Shown in pieces: positions 22,931-34,546 of a DNA stretch of 60,957 bases; position 1 is the first letter of the stretch; each line of letters starts with the position of its first letter. A model generated the notes under the pieces. That model was given only the letters and a program-made list of their open reading frames with translations, searched no databases and was not told where the DNA came from. The stretch covers positions 1-60,957 of the forward strand of contig JADNRX010000329.1 of assembly GCA_015501595.1 (NCBI GenBank). Direction: 5' to 3'. This DNA is from Hymenopellis radicata. Taxonomy: Eukaryota; Basidiomycota; Agaricomycetes; Agaricales; Physalacriaceae. The position numbers and the translations under genes were made by a program.

Positions 22931-23738
22931 ATACACTTCCGCCGAATCGCGCGTCTCAGGTAACCAACTCGCTGCGATTCGATGTGGCACAGGGTAAAGG
23001 CTGTAAAGCGACCGATCACATCATCGTTGCGGAAGCCTTGGTCATGGCCCTTGGATGGAGTTGGGAGGACTTACCGTTGTGGTGCGATGGTGGCGCTCAA
23101 TAGGATGGCCATGATAGGTGTAGCTGAGAGCGGGCAGTGGTGATGATCTGAAGGCATCGCGTCATCGGGATACGGCGGTGAGCATGAAGGCGTGACGTAC
23201 GGTGTGGCAGGGGATCTGAGGGTATCGATTTTGAAACCGGGCTGTGACATTGTCAGATGTTGAGGCTGGCCTGGGGCCAACTGCACGATGTTGCTAAAGG
23301 CTAGCCGCAGAGGTCAGTGATGGAATGTGCGCAAGTCGACTATCGCATACCTTAGTCACCGCACCTAGTGTAATGGTGCTGCATTAAGGATGTCGACAGG
23401 CCACCGACGACGTGACACGTCAAAATAAAGGAGCCGGCACTGGAAGCTGGCATATGCGGTCTTGGGCTCGTGATTGACATCCGAGTAATGTGAGGGGAAT
23501 GGCGCCAGCGACATACCATGGTTCGGATGGTGCACAAGAGCACCGTCCTTGTGTGGATGCTGCTGTCCATGTGCTTTTGAAGGCTACTGAGGTCACCGTC
23601 ACTAGCTCTTTGCGGGACAATCTGGCGGACGGCTCCTCCTCGTTCGTGGGGGGAAGGAAGAAACGATGATCTTCATTGAGGTCTGTGGCTGTGTGAGACA
23701 CGCGTCCTTTCTCACGCCATCGTGTCAGTTGACTCGCA

Positions 23739-26700
23739 TTATACATCCTCAAACGCTTGCTTATCTACGTCCCAATCTACTGTTAGCCGCGGCCGACGGC
23801 TACGCACAAAGTTATTCAAATCATCCTTCTCCCCGGGCCACGCGCCACCAACCTTCGTGGCGCTGAAACGCTTCTCCGCATGGTCTGCTATTTCCTGATA
23901 CATATCCGCCTTCTGCGCCGCATAGACCCGATATCCGGATGTGGCGTCGAAATTCCCGATACACCGAGAGAACGTGTACGGGCCCCATTGGTTAGCTGAC
24001 ATGTCAGTCCAGTATGATGACATGGACTGACAGCCCCGAATGTAACGTCGAAATTCTTCCTCCAGCGTTTCTACTTCCTCCATCCAACGATCCATATCTG
24101 CCTTAGCGCGGAACCACTGAACCTGTTCAGCTACCAAGGTACGGTATGAGGCTCAAGAAATCCATTGACATCATGAAACACGTACTTTCACGCACAAACT
24201 CCTTCCGCTGCTCTTGATTTAAGCCTTTCAAGTTTCCATATCGCCAAATCCACCCATCAGTCTTGGAGCCATCGCCAAGCTCGCGCGCATTGACAGCGTT
24301 CTTTGCGTACATGTCTTCCTGAGTCAGGATCGGATAGTCGCTTGATTCGTTGATAGCCTTCAGAGCAAGGACTGCCTTTCGCGCCCTTCGATACTGATCA
24401 GCGTATGCATTCCGTCGATCATTGACACCTCGAATAAACTTAGCTGCTCGTGTATTCTGTGAAACTCCACGCGCGTGCTTCTCCTTGACGCTACGGAACA
24501 TCATCACATGTGTGATTGCCTCGCACAAAAAGACCACTGCATCATTTGCTTCCCCTTCTCGCAGCTTCAGTTCAACCTCAGCAAGTGTTACAAGTCCGAG
24601 CTGAGAACGTTCGGCTGGGGAGAAGTCAGATGGCAGGTAAAGCTTCTCGGTCTCCACCAGTATTTGGTCATTCTCGTTGCCGTCCTCGCTGGAAGCCAGC
24701 TTCGAGAGCATAGGAACAAGTTGGATCTGCTCCTTGCGCCAGCGCCGGATGTCGCCCAAAAGAGCTGCTCGGCTTCTTCGAACAACTCCAAGCTCTGTCT
24801 CAGTAGACGCGGCCTTCTGTGCACGTTTGAGCTGATGTCTGATTGTACATGAGTATATAGTACTTCAATATAGATTTGAGAACTTACTGGCGTTCCTGGA
24901 GTTTAAGCCCAGCATTCAGAAACTGAGTCTCCTGGTTCTGTGTCTTCATGGCAAGCGCTTCTGCGTCATCGTGAGCCTTCTCGGTCTTCAAGAGATCAAG
25001 ATATACAGCTTCGCGCGACGGAACTACAAGGATGTAAGCCTTATCATCGCTACAATCGTTAGAACATACGTTTCCGCGTCGAGACTCGGTAGACGCTTCG
25101 CCATTCATTTCCAACTTTCACAGGCAGTGTTGACATTTTCTCCCACTTCTCAACGTTATCACGCCCACGCGTAACCGAGAGACCAAGGAAGTGCTCAATA
25201 GACTCCTTGAGACTTTCGCGTGCAGAAATTAGATGGTCCTCGAGATGTGGAACTGTTAATGGCCTTTAGTATGCACGAGAGAGACACAAAGGGACGTACT
25301 CATTCTCTCGAACTTCGCCCAGTTCCAAAAGTTGTGAAAATCAATGATTGTATCATGACGATGCCCATGGTTCATCTGACGTACTTCCCCCGGATTGCTT
25401 GGACTCAGCCCACGACCCCTCGATACCCTCGGCATAGGTGCGTCCGGCACCTTGGAAATAGTTGAGCGAGTAACGATAGCGGCAGTTGTCCTTATGCCCG
25501 TCGAGATGCATCTTGGGGACTAGAAACTTGATCAGATCGACGAGGGCTGGTAACATCTCCGCGAGATTGGAAAGTTCTTGCAAGACTCTCGTTCCAAAGT
25601 GTATCTCGAATTGGCAGGCAACATCGTAAGTCGTCAGGATTCGCTGAAGAATCGTGCCAAGTTGATGGAGTGCGATGAGAAACGTTGAAACCATAATAAG
25701 GCAAAGTCAGCGTTTGTGAATCTACGCATGCTAGATGAGCCTCTCAATGTCTTTACAAAGACAGGAAGGTTACCGTTCTCCTTTATGTAGATCAACCATT
25801 GAGAGGAAGACACAATGGCGGCCGCACTCGACAGCAATTACGCCAGAGATAACACAATCCACGGAACTTGATCTTGTTCTGCATCTCGACGGCGTTGAAA
25901 TTGGAGCAGGTAGATTTCTGTAGCAATCCATAAGTACGAAAAGGAAGAAGCATCATCAGAAAACATACCTCCTCCTCTGTCGCAAACAACATTCCGTACA
26001 TACACGTTGTATATCTCATCAAGCGGGAAGTGCCCCTTACCAGCAAGAAGTGAGACGTCGTCTGGATCGTCTACTTTAGCGAAGCGCTGTAGACCGAAAT
26101 GGCCATCAAGCATGAGAATAAGTTGAACGAGGTGGCTGCGACAGTGCATCAGATTGCTTTCCATAACAAATATTCAGATCTACATGAAGTCGTCATCGAT
26201 TTCAATCCAATACCGATCCGGTACGTTGAACCCAGGCTCTGGACACGCGAAACAAGCCACCACAACCGATCCCGGAGGTCGATTAGGAAAGAAGCGGTCA
26301 ATACCGAACAGTTGTCCGCTGCGCTTGATGCCAGTAACTGCTCGAAGACACGCTGGAACGCGAAGGAATTGTTCGTTATGGATTCTGAGAATTTACAGTT
26401 AGCGACTCGAGGTGCGAAAGCTTCAAAGAAAGACATACAGGGACCTTTCGCAGGTCAGGGACCGCATTTGTCGTTTTACGACGGATGGCCTCGATGTAGT
26501 CGTATGGGGACTTTTTCGAAGTCAAGGTCTGGAGGTGGAAGTCCTCCATGAGAGCGAATGTAAATCCCATCGTAGGCCGAGCAACAGTCGCTGGAAATAT
26601 CCCGCAAGCCAGAAGCTCTGTGAACCGATCCTCTGGCTTACCGTGCATAGCGCAGCGGGCAGAACGTGGCCTTCGTGCGATGAACCCCGTTGAGATCAGT

Positions 26701-27396
26701 CAATATGAAGTCCAATGGGTGTCATAATCGCCGTGGGGGCACCGATTCGGCCCATGGTCATGACTGAAGGTAAATATGTAGCCAAGGTCGGACTGATCCA
26801 GCTTGTCAAAACATCGCCCGTTCCATCGATGAGCCCAATGGGTCGGACAGAGCGATGGGATTCAAGGAAGCAGGACGGACAAGCCGGGTGTGAATGGAAG
26901 CAGTCGAAGCAAAGGATAGTCTTGAGAGCATCCGGGCGCTTACAATCACAGGGTTGCCCAATGGATCGGTGTGACTCGCGAGCCAGGATGTAATCAAAGA
27001 CGACGCCAAATTGCTCTTGGAATTCAGCCATCTTATGAGATGCACCCTGGTCAATCGTTAGTGAAGGAATAGATACACCAGAGCTCCAAACAAACCTGTG
27101 GCTTAGAGGTCTCTTCGCCGCTGTCTCTTTCGCCGCTTTCGCCTCTTTCATCTCTGGGGAGTGTCGTTCAACTCCATGTGAGAGTCCGTCGTCTCCATTG
27201 GAGAATCAGCACCTGCTAAAATAGTCTCCGAACGCTGCCTCTTGGTGGGGCGTTCCGCAAGAGGATCGGCGGGAATTGAGACTCCTGTCGTATGCCCAGA
27301 TGGACCTGCACTTTCCATCACGAAGTCTTCATCCTCGTCGTCGGAGAATTCGAGAGAAACACCAAGCTTGGAATTTTTCGGCTTTCGAGACGCCAT
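23739..27396 (-). pseudogene. KDZ transposase with CxC2 cysteine cluster, frameshifted
   Basis: The coding pieces run from 27396 (MASRKPKNSKLGVSLEFSDD) downwards. Near 26900 is the CxC2-type cluster (CDCKRPDALKTILCFDCF, HPACPSCFLESHR), followed by RWNGRCFDKLDQSDLGYIF. Next comes GIFPATVARPTMGFTFALME with YDYIEAIRRKTTNA (about 26450-26590). The transposase core shows LDGHFGLQRFAKVDDPDDVS (about 26090), NFNAVEMQNKIKFRGLC and YDVACQFEIHFGTRV (about 25600), then FLVPKMHLDGHKDNCRYRYS with GAGRTYAEGIEGSWAE (about 25400-25540). The C-terminal part has EKLYLPSDF, AEVELKLREGEA and RYRRARKA..AL, ending at 23739. These match the order of KDZ transposases, which cut and join element ends with a DDE-like site. 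A one-base loss between HRSV and HWAHRWNG breaks the frame; other junctions look like normal introns. Confidence 0.85.
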
Positions 27397-27506
27397 TGGA
27401 GAAGGGAATCACACGAGAGGAGGAAAGAAGTGGGGCTTTCATTTGAAAAAAACTGCTAGATAGACATGGCGAGTCCCCTATTTTGGCGGCAGGCAAAATT
27501 TGGCTT

Positions 27507-27542
27507 GATTTCAGCAGACTGGTGACGTAGTCTGCTGAAATC
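27507..27542. repeat. Perfect inverted repeat, 14-bp arms
   Basis: Arms GATTTCAGCAGACT (27507-27520) and its exact complement (27529-27542) enclose 8 nt. It lies upstream of the transposase start on minus. Confidence 0.85.
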
Positions 27543-27596
27543 GACCCAAAGTCTGTCCAAAGTCTGTCCGAGCGCAAATCATGCACAGCGATGATC

Positions 27597-27618
27597 GGGC
27601 AGCGCAATGGCGCTGCCC
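27597..27618. repeat. Perfect inverted repeat, 9-bp GC-rich arms
   Basis: GGGCAGCGC at 27597-27605 and GCGCTGCCC at 27610-27618, separated by 4 nt. Confidence 0.75.
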
Positions 27619-28315
27619 ACGTCGACTATGCATGAAAGAACAAACATACTGAGAGCGATGTTGGCCTTGGAGGTGAACGAAGGCGTGAGAACATGCTGTG
27701 GGAGGCTGGAGGGCGTTGACGATGTTGCTGGCAAGTGTCTGAAGGTTGTTTGAGCTGAGGTTGAATTGTCTCCCAAATACATACATCGCCGCGCCTGTTC
27801 GCGGAGGAGGCCCCTCGTTCTAAATGGAATATCCGTATCGCATCATTTAAGGCGATGCCGGCCTTGAGGGACGAAGACGAGGCAAGTCGAACGAGGGCGT
27901 AGTTGACGGCGACGCGAACGACTCTGGAGTCGTGCGCGGCAAGTACAGTGTCGGAGACCGACAAAATTAACTGACAAAGCACTGTGAGTGGATATGAGAA
28001 CTCGATGAGTGTGGACGACGTACCAACAACCCTACGTCTGTTGGCAAGAGACACCGCAGTCCGCAAATTCGAGTCTAAAACCGCGTCAGAACGTCGTCGA
28101 AAGAAAGGAAACAGACATTTGCGTCGTCAATGGTCATCCAAGAAGTCATCGCCCTCGCGGCGGGGCATCGACATCCAGCAAACATGACTAAAACAGTGTG
28201 CTGGCGGCGCCCTAGATGCCTGAAAAGAGGTCCCGAAGGTCAGTGCCCGCGTCGAGAGCGAGGGCTACCGACATTCGTCAGCGCCGAAACATCGAAGGAG
28301 AGCTTACCTCTCTAA

Positions 28316-28789
28316 AAAGCAAGCCCAATCAACATATCCGTTGCCGCCCAGTGCGCTATTGACGGGGCTCATCCTGCTGCTCCAGCCCGCAAACGTCCTC
28401 CAGCGGCGTCGCAGCCTCGTACTGAGGGATTACGCGTCGGCATCCTCCTAGAGACGGCGCCGCCACAAAAACGAGCATCAGAAACCCCGGAACGAATCCA
28501 AGGGGCAGGGAGGGCCGTCGCAACACCAAACCCGGCAGAAAAGGCAAAGAAACATGAAGAAAAGAAGTTGAAGAAGGCCCAGAAGAAGTTCTGCGGCCGA
28601 CGAGCACGACGTTGCCAGCGTGCTGTGGTAGGAGGACGAGAGAGATGCGATCGCGCGCTGGCCGATCATTATCCGGCCATTGCCGGACGGTTCGGACAGC
28701 TCAGAAATTCACCCGCCTTGTCATTTCTGGACGACGTTAGTGGACTCCAGCAAATTGCAGAAACTCTCAACTATATATCTACTACATAG
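28316..28789 (+). other. Open basic frame of 158 codons, possible exon
   Basis: The frame is open from a stop at 28313 to the stop at 28787-28789 and has no ATG near its start, so it could only be an internal or last exon. Composition is unusual for chance: KKHEEKKLKKAQKKFCGRRA, then DRALADHYPAIAGRFGQLRN. A nucleic-acid-binding tail is conceivable, but no partner exon was found. Confidence 0.25.
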
Positions 28790-28798
28790 CATCTCTGA

Positions 28799-28856
28799 GG
28801 GCATGATATCATTGGAGCTGTTAATGTCCATTAACAGCTCCAATGATATCATGCCC
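28799..28856. repeat. Perfect palindrome, 28-bp arms, 2-nt loop
   Basis: The left arm starts GGGCATGATATCATTGG (28799-28826); the right arm (28829-28856) is its exact complement, with only TC between. Transcribed, it would form a near-uninterrupted hairpin. Confidence 0.95.
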
Positions 28857-28998
28857 AAGACAGCCTGACTGAAAGTCTCCAAGGAAGGGAGAGGAGGTCT
28901 ATCTCATTCAGCATATCTGCAACTCATACCCTCTGTAAAACCACCAGAACGAGGATGGGTAGAGCCAGGTACCTTGGTCTAACCCACGTGGTTAAGCA

Positions 28999-29040
28999 AC
29001 GTCTGGATTTTGGCCCATGGGCCAAAATCGAGACGTTGCA
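28999..29040. repeat. Near-perfect palindrome around TGGCCCATGGGCCA
   Basis: About 42 nt beginning CAACGTCTGGATTTTGG pairs with itself around the centre CCCATGGG, with one mismatched pair per arm. Confidence 0.85.
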
Positions 29041-29097
29041 ACACAGCCACATCTCTTGGCTTCATTTTGAGATGCCTGCCGCTCGTTTTTGTTGGTA

Positions 29098-29133
29098 AGC
29101 AAAACCGCGATTGTAGAAATCGCGGTTTTGCTG
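29098..29133. repeat. Perfect inverted repeat, 15-bp arms
   Basis: AGCAAAACCGCGATT is followed after 5 nt by its exact complement AATCGCGGTTTTGCT. Confidence 0.9.
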
Positions 29134-31379
29134 AGCAACCTTTCTTTCGACTACGATGTTGCTGATTGCACGCCGTGCGTCTTTCTCTCTCTCCACCAAA
29201 GCCCTCTGTCTCTCGCGTATACGACTACGCCAACGGAAACAACAGCGACGCGTAAGCCCCATCAACGTGGGCGGCATGCATTGCAATCCATACTTTTGAT
29301 CATGCAGGGCGAAAGCGAGAGGCCCCGGACCACGACGACGACTATGTTAAGGACGACTACGACGTCTGATACGACGTGACCAGTGTCGTTCGGTACGCAC
29401 CAGCACTCTCACGATCAACCTGCGTCCGCCGCGCCGCACCTCTGGCTGCCGTTGAGCAGGCCTAATTTTGCCAGTATGTGTACACCAGTAGGTCCACGGC
29501 GTTTCTGTTGATAGCGGGCCGACTGCGTACATATGTGGTGCGTTCTTATTTCTTTTACTTCGTATCCTTAACTGATATCCGGATAGGGCGCTACTCATAT
29601 CGTGGACAAATCGCGGAGGGGATTCCTATCATACCATTAACATTCTCCCGATTCTCTGCCCACCTCAAATCTATGTACAGCGACTGCCACCCATGCCAAT
29701 TGGCGCGGGTATGCTCGTTTGGCATAAGCGAGTCTGGTAGTAGGATCGTCTCGGGAGGAAGAGAAGTGACAGTGCCTCGACAGTCTTCCCCGTGGCCTAA
29801 GCCCAACACCATTTGATGATGAAGACATTGGGTATCGAAGACATAGCCAACACGCGTCGTTTTTCTTACAGGATAGTAACTTGAATGTTCGTTGATTCAT
29901 GCTACATTTCATGTTATTTACGTTCTAATTTACGCGTAAGGATAATGACAGTGAATACCGTCCATCTGGTACTCCTGAATCCCTTGCTGGCGGAGGAGGA
30001 CGATGCCATTCCGCTTCGCAGGGAGTGGAGTTGTCCAGTGAATGCATTGCCACATTTTTGCCTTTGGATCGTAGTGGTGCAAGGGGCACTTCTCGACGCC
30101 AGCCTTTCCCAGAACACACTTGTGGCTACTAAGCGTAAGTCGGCCAGCGGAGATGGGTAGAACAATGTGAAATGCATCACGGCGCGCCTACAAGATTTAT
30201 TGTTGTGGCGCAAGCATGAGAGAAGTAAGATACCTGCGTCCAGATGAGGACAGTAACATGTTCCTCATCTTCATCGCTGTCGTCTACAGTCAAGTCAATG
30301 AAGGCTGGAGCGTCTGCGCAGAGCGGCCCCGTTGTTCGATGACGGTGGGGATGGATTGAGCTGGCGGCGGCTGTTGATGACGTGGATGAGGGGTATGGGA
30401 AGGAGTATGAAAGGCAGCGCGATGCGCTTTCCGTGTGCGTCCTACGCGATGAATGACCGCCAGTTCTTTGCGTACAGCAAGATATGACGCAAGTGGCTGG
30501 ACGCGTAGGCTTGTCTGCGGCAGACCTGTCGTTAGGTACTTTGCACTAGAACACGCGGTGGAAGGGGCACATCGGAATCGTTCAGACACTAAGTTAATGT
30601 TGGTGAGTTCACAGCTTGAATAAATATAGACATATGAAACCTACGCGCTGCATATAGGCTCCCATCCTCCATCCATTGGTGGTGCTACCAGTGACCAGCT
30701 CAGGCGCTGTCTGCTGATGGCCGCATGCCCCTGCCTGGGATAATTGCGAGGACGGGGCTAGACGCAGAAGGAAGACTCGATACGTTGTTCGTTCAAACTA
30801 CGCATGTCTTGCTTAGTTCCAGAGAGGCCGCTCGCATTTGCGAGGGGGTAGGACATGGGCGGCATTGCGAATGGTGGTAATGAAGCGAGTTTGAGAAGTA
30901 CAAGCGCGTCAAGTATTGAAGACCCCAAAAGGAAAGTCATGTTTGATAGGCTCGATCGCGTCTTGCTTCCTTCCCTCATGGCTGTCGCTGCGCCAGGACT
31001 CTTGATTTCATTTTTTGACAGGCCAAGCAACGCTATCGCACCAATAGGATAGCATCTTGGTGAGATGCCGATTATAGCCTCATCCGGAACTTAATGTGGC
31101 GCCATTTACAGCCGTTAATTTGTCAACCGCTTTAAAAATAGGAGCGACTACTATCCGAAACCGCCGAAACGGACTCCACACTGACTACGGCTACACAAGT
31201 TTTCAAATCGACAAGTTCTTATAGGCTGATTATACTTCAAATACGGAGGCATGCCTCCGCTGAACAGGTAATTTTTACGCGTAATCTTCCGATTTGCGCA
31301 CTCAGGCAACCTTTCTGAAACGTTCTATACCCTCTCAAAATTCTCCCCAACTTGTCCTTGTTTGTTCTGAACTTTCACC

Positions 31380-33731
31380 ATGTCTGGGCGCCCATCCTGT
31401 CTTCCAGCGGTGCAGCTTACCTGGCTTAAGCCAATTCTCTCTGAGTACGTTAACAAGCTCGCCACGCCACCCCAGGACGACAAGCTGTCAAGGATTGGGT
31501 TGAAGACAGGAAAGCGTGAATGGGAGACGAAGTTCGGGGTTTCTGCAGGCGACGACCTCCTCACATGGCGCCAGATACGTACCGTGCACATATATTCATC
31601 TCTATCAAACTGACCTCCTCGATAGGCCGTTGCAGATGCGTTCCGAAACCGGAAGCACCAGCAAAAGCGAAAGGCACTCTTAGACCTTGGTCGCGCCGCT
31701 GGAGCATCGCCCTCATCTGGTGTGACTCAGACTTTACTTCAGCTGCCTTCTACTCCCACAACCGCATTTCAGCTCTTCAAAGAGGAAGAAAAGGATGCAA
31801 TAAACGCCTCTGTCTCTCAAGCCCGGCGTGACGGTAATATTCCTCATACTCAGCACGCCGCTATGTTGTCTTCAGCCTTGAAGGCGAAGTGGATAGTGGC
31901 GCCAAGGGCGAATATGAAGCCCGCGCAAAGGACCTAGAAGCGAAGGCTCAATACAACCCAGATGCTGTTGCCAAGTACGCCTCTGCTTGCTTCTCCTCTT
32001 CGAGCTGCTCTGATTCTAGTCTTAGAAACCAGAAGGATTTATCGGCTGTTCTTCGCGAGAGCCTGGTCGGCTTGGTGGGATATGGCTCGCATCAGTTTGG
32101 TTCGATTGCCATGAATGTCCTTTATGCGTATCGAGAGGTCGGCACAGATAAGCTGAAGCTTGGAACGTATGTGCCTCTTGTGCTTGAATCTTTGCAGTAT
32201 CTTACTGCCAGATGTAGTATCGATATTCGTGCCGCGGATGACCAGCCAGCCTTCGCAAACTACATGTCGGACTTCAAGAATAATATCAGTGTCCCGTGGA
32301 AAGAGTATGCCAGAGCTTGTATACCACGTAAGTCTCTCTCATTATCTGCATCATCAGTCTAACATATTCGTAGTTGATGCCTCCATTAAGCCGATGATTT
32401 TGACCGATGCTCAGAAGTCCTTTCAGTGTCTTCCGTCTGGATGCCCAATCTTCCCCGCTACGAGCTATAATCCTGACACTATGACGCCAGTTCAACTTCG
32501 TCAACTTCTTGGTCTCTTCACTCAGGCTCAATGGGGTATGTGAGCAGCTACAAGCCTGTGCAATAGCTGATGTTTTCCTACAGACTACGTGATGTACCGT
32601 GCCAAGACTGCACTCCCAAACATCGGTCCGATCCCGTGGGAAGATGTCAACTTCTCTTCGACCTTGCCCGCGGCTGTTGTTGTTGCTGATCCGGCGGTTC
32701 TACCCATTCAAACGCTGTATGATCTTTTCAACCTCTTCTCTGATCTTCCTGCAGGCTTCCAGCTCTTCGAGGTGCCCATTGCAGAAGTACACGGTATGTC
32801 ATTCTTTGATGTATGGAGTCGTTTCCACTGACAATGCCAACAGACGGTCATGCTGAGACAGACAGTATGTCGAAGGAGGAAGCGGGGAAACTATCAGGAA
32901 CCAGGACGTTCATCTAACTCTTCACACACTACAATGTATGCTAACAGACTCGTAGAGGACCCGCTTGTCAATGAGGAGACGCTTGTCAAGGAAGTGGAGG
33001 GTCCAGCCCCGGATGGAAGGAACGCCGGGAGCGACGCGAAGCCCGATGAACCAGAGGTGACGGGGGCGGAGCCCGATGGACCGATAGATGCACCATCCCC
33101 AGTATCTAGTAGGTTAAGACTATTCGTTGCAAAAGCAGTTCTAATACTTCTCTTAGTTGACACCGTGACACGGCCCATGCTCGCCAACCTCGCTCCGCAG
33201 ATCAATAGAGATAACCCGTCTGGCGGCGAGGAAGTAGGAATGACTGAGGTACATAAGGAGGCGAAGAAAGGTATGTGTTCTAGCTTGCGTAGATTGGGTC
33301 GCTTGTTGACCAGAATTACAGACAAGGATGGTGCGAAGACGTCATCTAAGAGGCACCGAGGATCCGATGACAGTACCGAACCAACCAAGGCCCCGAAGAA
33401 GCCTCGTGGTAATAAGAATGGCAAAGGGTTCGTAGCATGTGCTCTGATTCAACACTAGAACTGTTCTGATGATACCGGTAGGACCACCAATACCGAGAAT
33501 GATGCGCCAACGGCTAGAACACAGGTCAACTCAGCACCTCGCCGCAGCGGTCGTAAATCAGCAGTAACGGATGGGAAGAAGACGTACGTGCATCCCGTCC
33601 TTAAACAAGTTCTTGTCAGTCTGACGGACAGATACAGAGGACCGAAGGTTGTCTCGTCGACGAAGTTGGGTAAGGGATGGTACATGGTCACGGAAAGGCT
33701 CGACTCCGATGATGTTGTGATGGACGAGTGA
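31380..33731 (+). pseudogene. Second gene of the KDZ element, multi-exon, frameshifted
   Basis: Starts at ATG 31380 (MSGRPSCLPAVQLTWLKPIL). The first intron, 31579-31635, joins in phase to HAFRNRKHQQKRKALLDLG. The middle (about 31880-31960) has an HMG-like amphipathic stretch (ALKAKW, DSGAKGEYEARAKDLEAKA), but the two halves are one base out of frame at about 31890. Then follow SLVGLVGYGSHQFGSIAMNV, VPWKEYARACIP, an intron, TDAQKSFQCLPSGCPIFPAT, an intron, YVMYRAKTALPNIGPIPWED, and an acidic/lysine-rich tail spread over several exons (KTSSKRHRGSDDST, APRRSGRKSAVTDG) to the end GWYMVTERLDSDDVVMDE. I do not recognise the family. Its position inside the element, opposite to the transposase, suggests a transposon-borne accessory protein, probably nuclear. 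Confidence 0.6.
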
Positions 33732-33759
33732 TATTCTACGCACCGTGCATATGTTAATA

Positions 33760-34068
33760 CCTTGTATGATCACTTAAGATCTTGAAATTTGCTTAAGCCT
33801 TCGAGTGTTAGATTAAGCAGTTGGTTCGTGCTGAGTGAGTTAAGATCTTAAGACGGGGGGTTAAGCGAGATGGCGGGTTAAGCGTAACGGCGGGTTAAGC
33901 GAGACGGCGAGTTAAGCGAGACGCTAAAGCATGCGTTAAGCGTCTGCCTCAGGGATGACAACAGAGTGTGCATGTACGTGTAGCCTTAAACAATCTTAAA
34001 CAACTCTTAACGCGTTGGCGTTTAAGCGTGAGGCCGTAGCCTTCATTTCTTAAAGTAAGTCCATGAAT
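33760..34068. repeat. Right terminal inverted and subterminal repeats of the KDZ element
   Basis: Contains GAGTTAAGATCTTAAGACGG (about 33837) and a run of GGTTAAGCG-type repeats spaced 16-18 nt (33860-33925), ending in the terminal repeat whose last bases are CATGAAT at 34062-34068. Confidence 0.7.
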
Positions 34069-34546
34069 TTACTGGTAGAAGAGAAAGCTATCACCGCCAT
34101 TAGCCAGTGAAGTGATATTGTATTCCTGGGTGGAGTCGTTCAGATGGAGGACGTCCCCAACATGGAGCGTCTGAGGCGAGAAATCCGGGAGAGTGGATTT
34201 CAAGAATGACGGGATGAGATATGAGAATGGCAATGGTGGGATAGTCGCGTTCGGTGTGTACGTGTACTCTTGGACTATGTCATACGCGGTAAGAGGTACT
34301 TCAAGGCCATTAGTGAGTTCATTGGCGTCAGCAGCGATGAGATCGTACTGTTCATCAGAGCGAGAAAGACAGCAAGCATCATGTAAACAACGATGACGAC
34401 GGGAGTCGTCCAACGCCCGGGATAATCTGAGGTAGAGCCTTAGTCGGCCCACGGAGCATGAGACGAACGGACACACCTCTCTGGACGTTGTATCCTAACC
34501 GAAACCCCGTGATTTTCCTTAAAATTCTGTTCAGCGGAAGACGCAT
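34069..34546 (-). pseudogene. Truncated inverted copy of the membrane protein gene
   Basis: The frame starts at ATG 34546 (MRLPLNRILRKITGFRLGYN) and copies the exon plan of the gene at 38103: one TM-type exon, then VPLTAYDIVQEYTYTPNATI, LPDFSPQTLHVGDVLHLN and the last residues FLFYQ at 34069. There it is cut by the KDZ element; the later exons are absent. The copy is still largely open, so truncation by the transposon rather than slow decay probably killed it. Confidence 0.8.

Larger units (their letters stand above)
27397..31379. other. Central non-coding region of the KDZ element
   Basis: About 4 kb between the divergent transposase and plus-strand gene. It contains five conspicuous palindromes (listed separately) and one possible exon near 28316-28789. 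Minus frames at 27626-28066 and elsewhere have no recognised domain. Nothing else could be assigned. Confidence 0.4.
22595..34068. mobile_element. KDZ-superfamily DNA transposon, about 11.5 kb
   Basis: The ends are imperfect inverted repeats. Left starts ATTCATGCATTTTGTTTAAG; right, read on minus, starts ATTCATGGACTTACTTTAAG. Both continue with a GAAGGCT/GAGGCTT...CTCACG pattern and TTAAG-rich repeats. Inside are a KDZ transposase (minus), a second spliced gene (plus) and about 4 kb of sequence between them with several palindromes. KDZ elements are large, low-copy DNA transposons of mushrooms that carry extra genes. At least one frameshift in each of the two genes suggests this copy is no longer autonomous. 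The right end interrupts the inverted copy of the membrane protein gene at 34069. An 8-bp target duplication, expected for the superfamily, is not clearly present. Confidence 0.75.

Noticed and set aside
27041..27105. Intron near the start of the KDZ transposase (GTTTGT...GACCAG)
   Set aside because: Removing it shifts the frame, whereas reading through it keeps the frame open; left as coding.
33840..33930. CRISPR-like short repeats near the KDZ right end
   Set aside because: The GGTTAAGCG repeats are short, degenerate and without unique spacers; they are subterminal transposon repeats in a eukaryote.
22583..34076. Possible 8-bp target duplication of the KDZ element (TTCTGACT and TTACTGGT)
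   Set aside because: Only partial agreement even when gaps are allowed; not enough to call a duplication.
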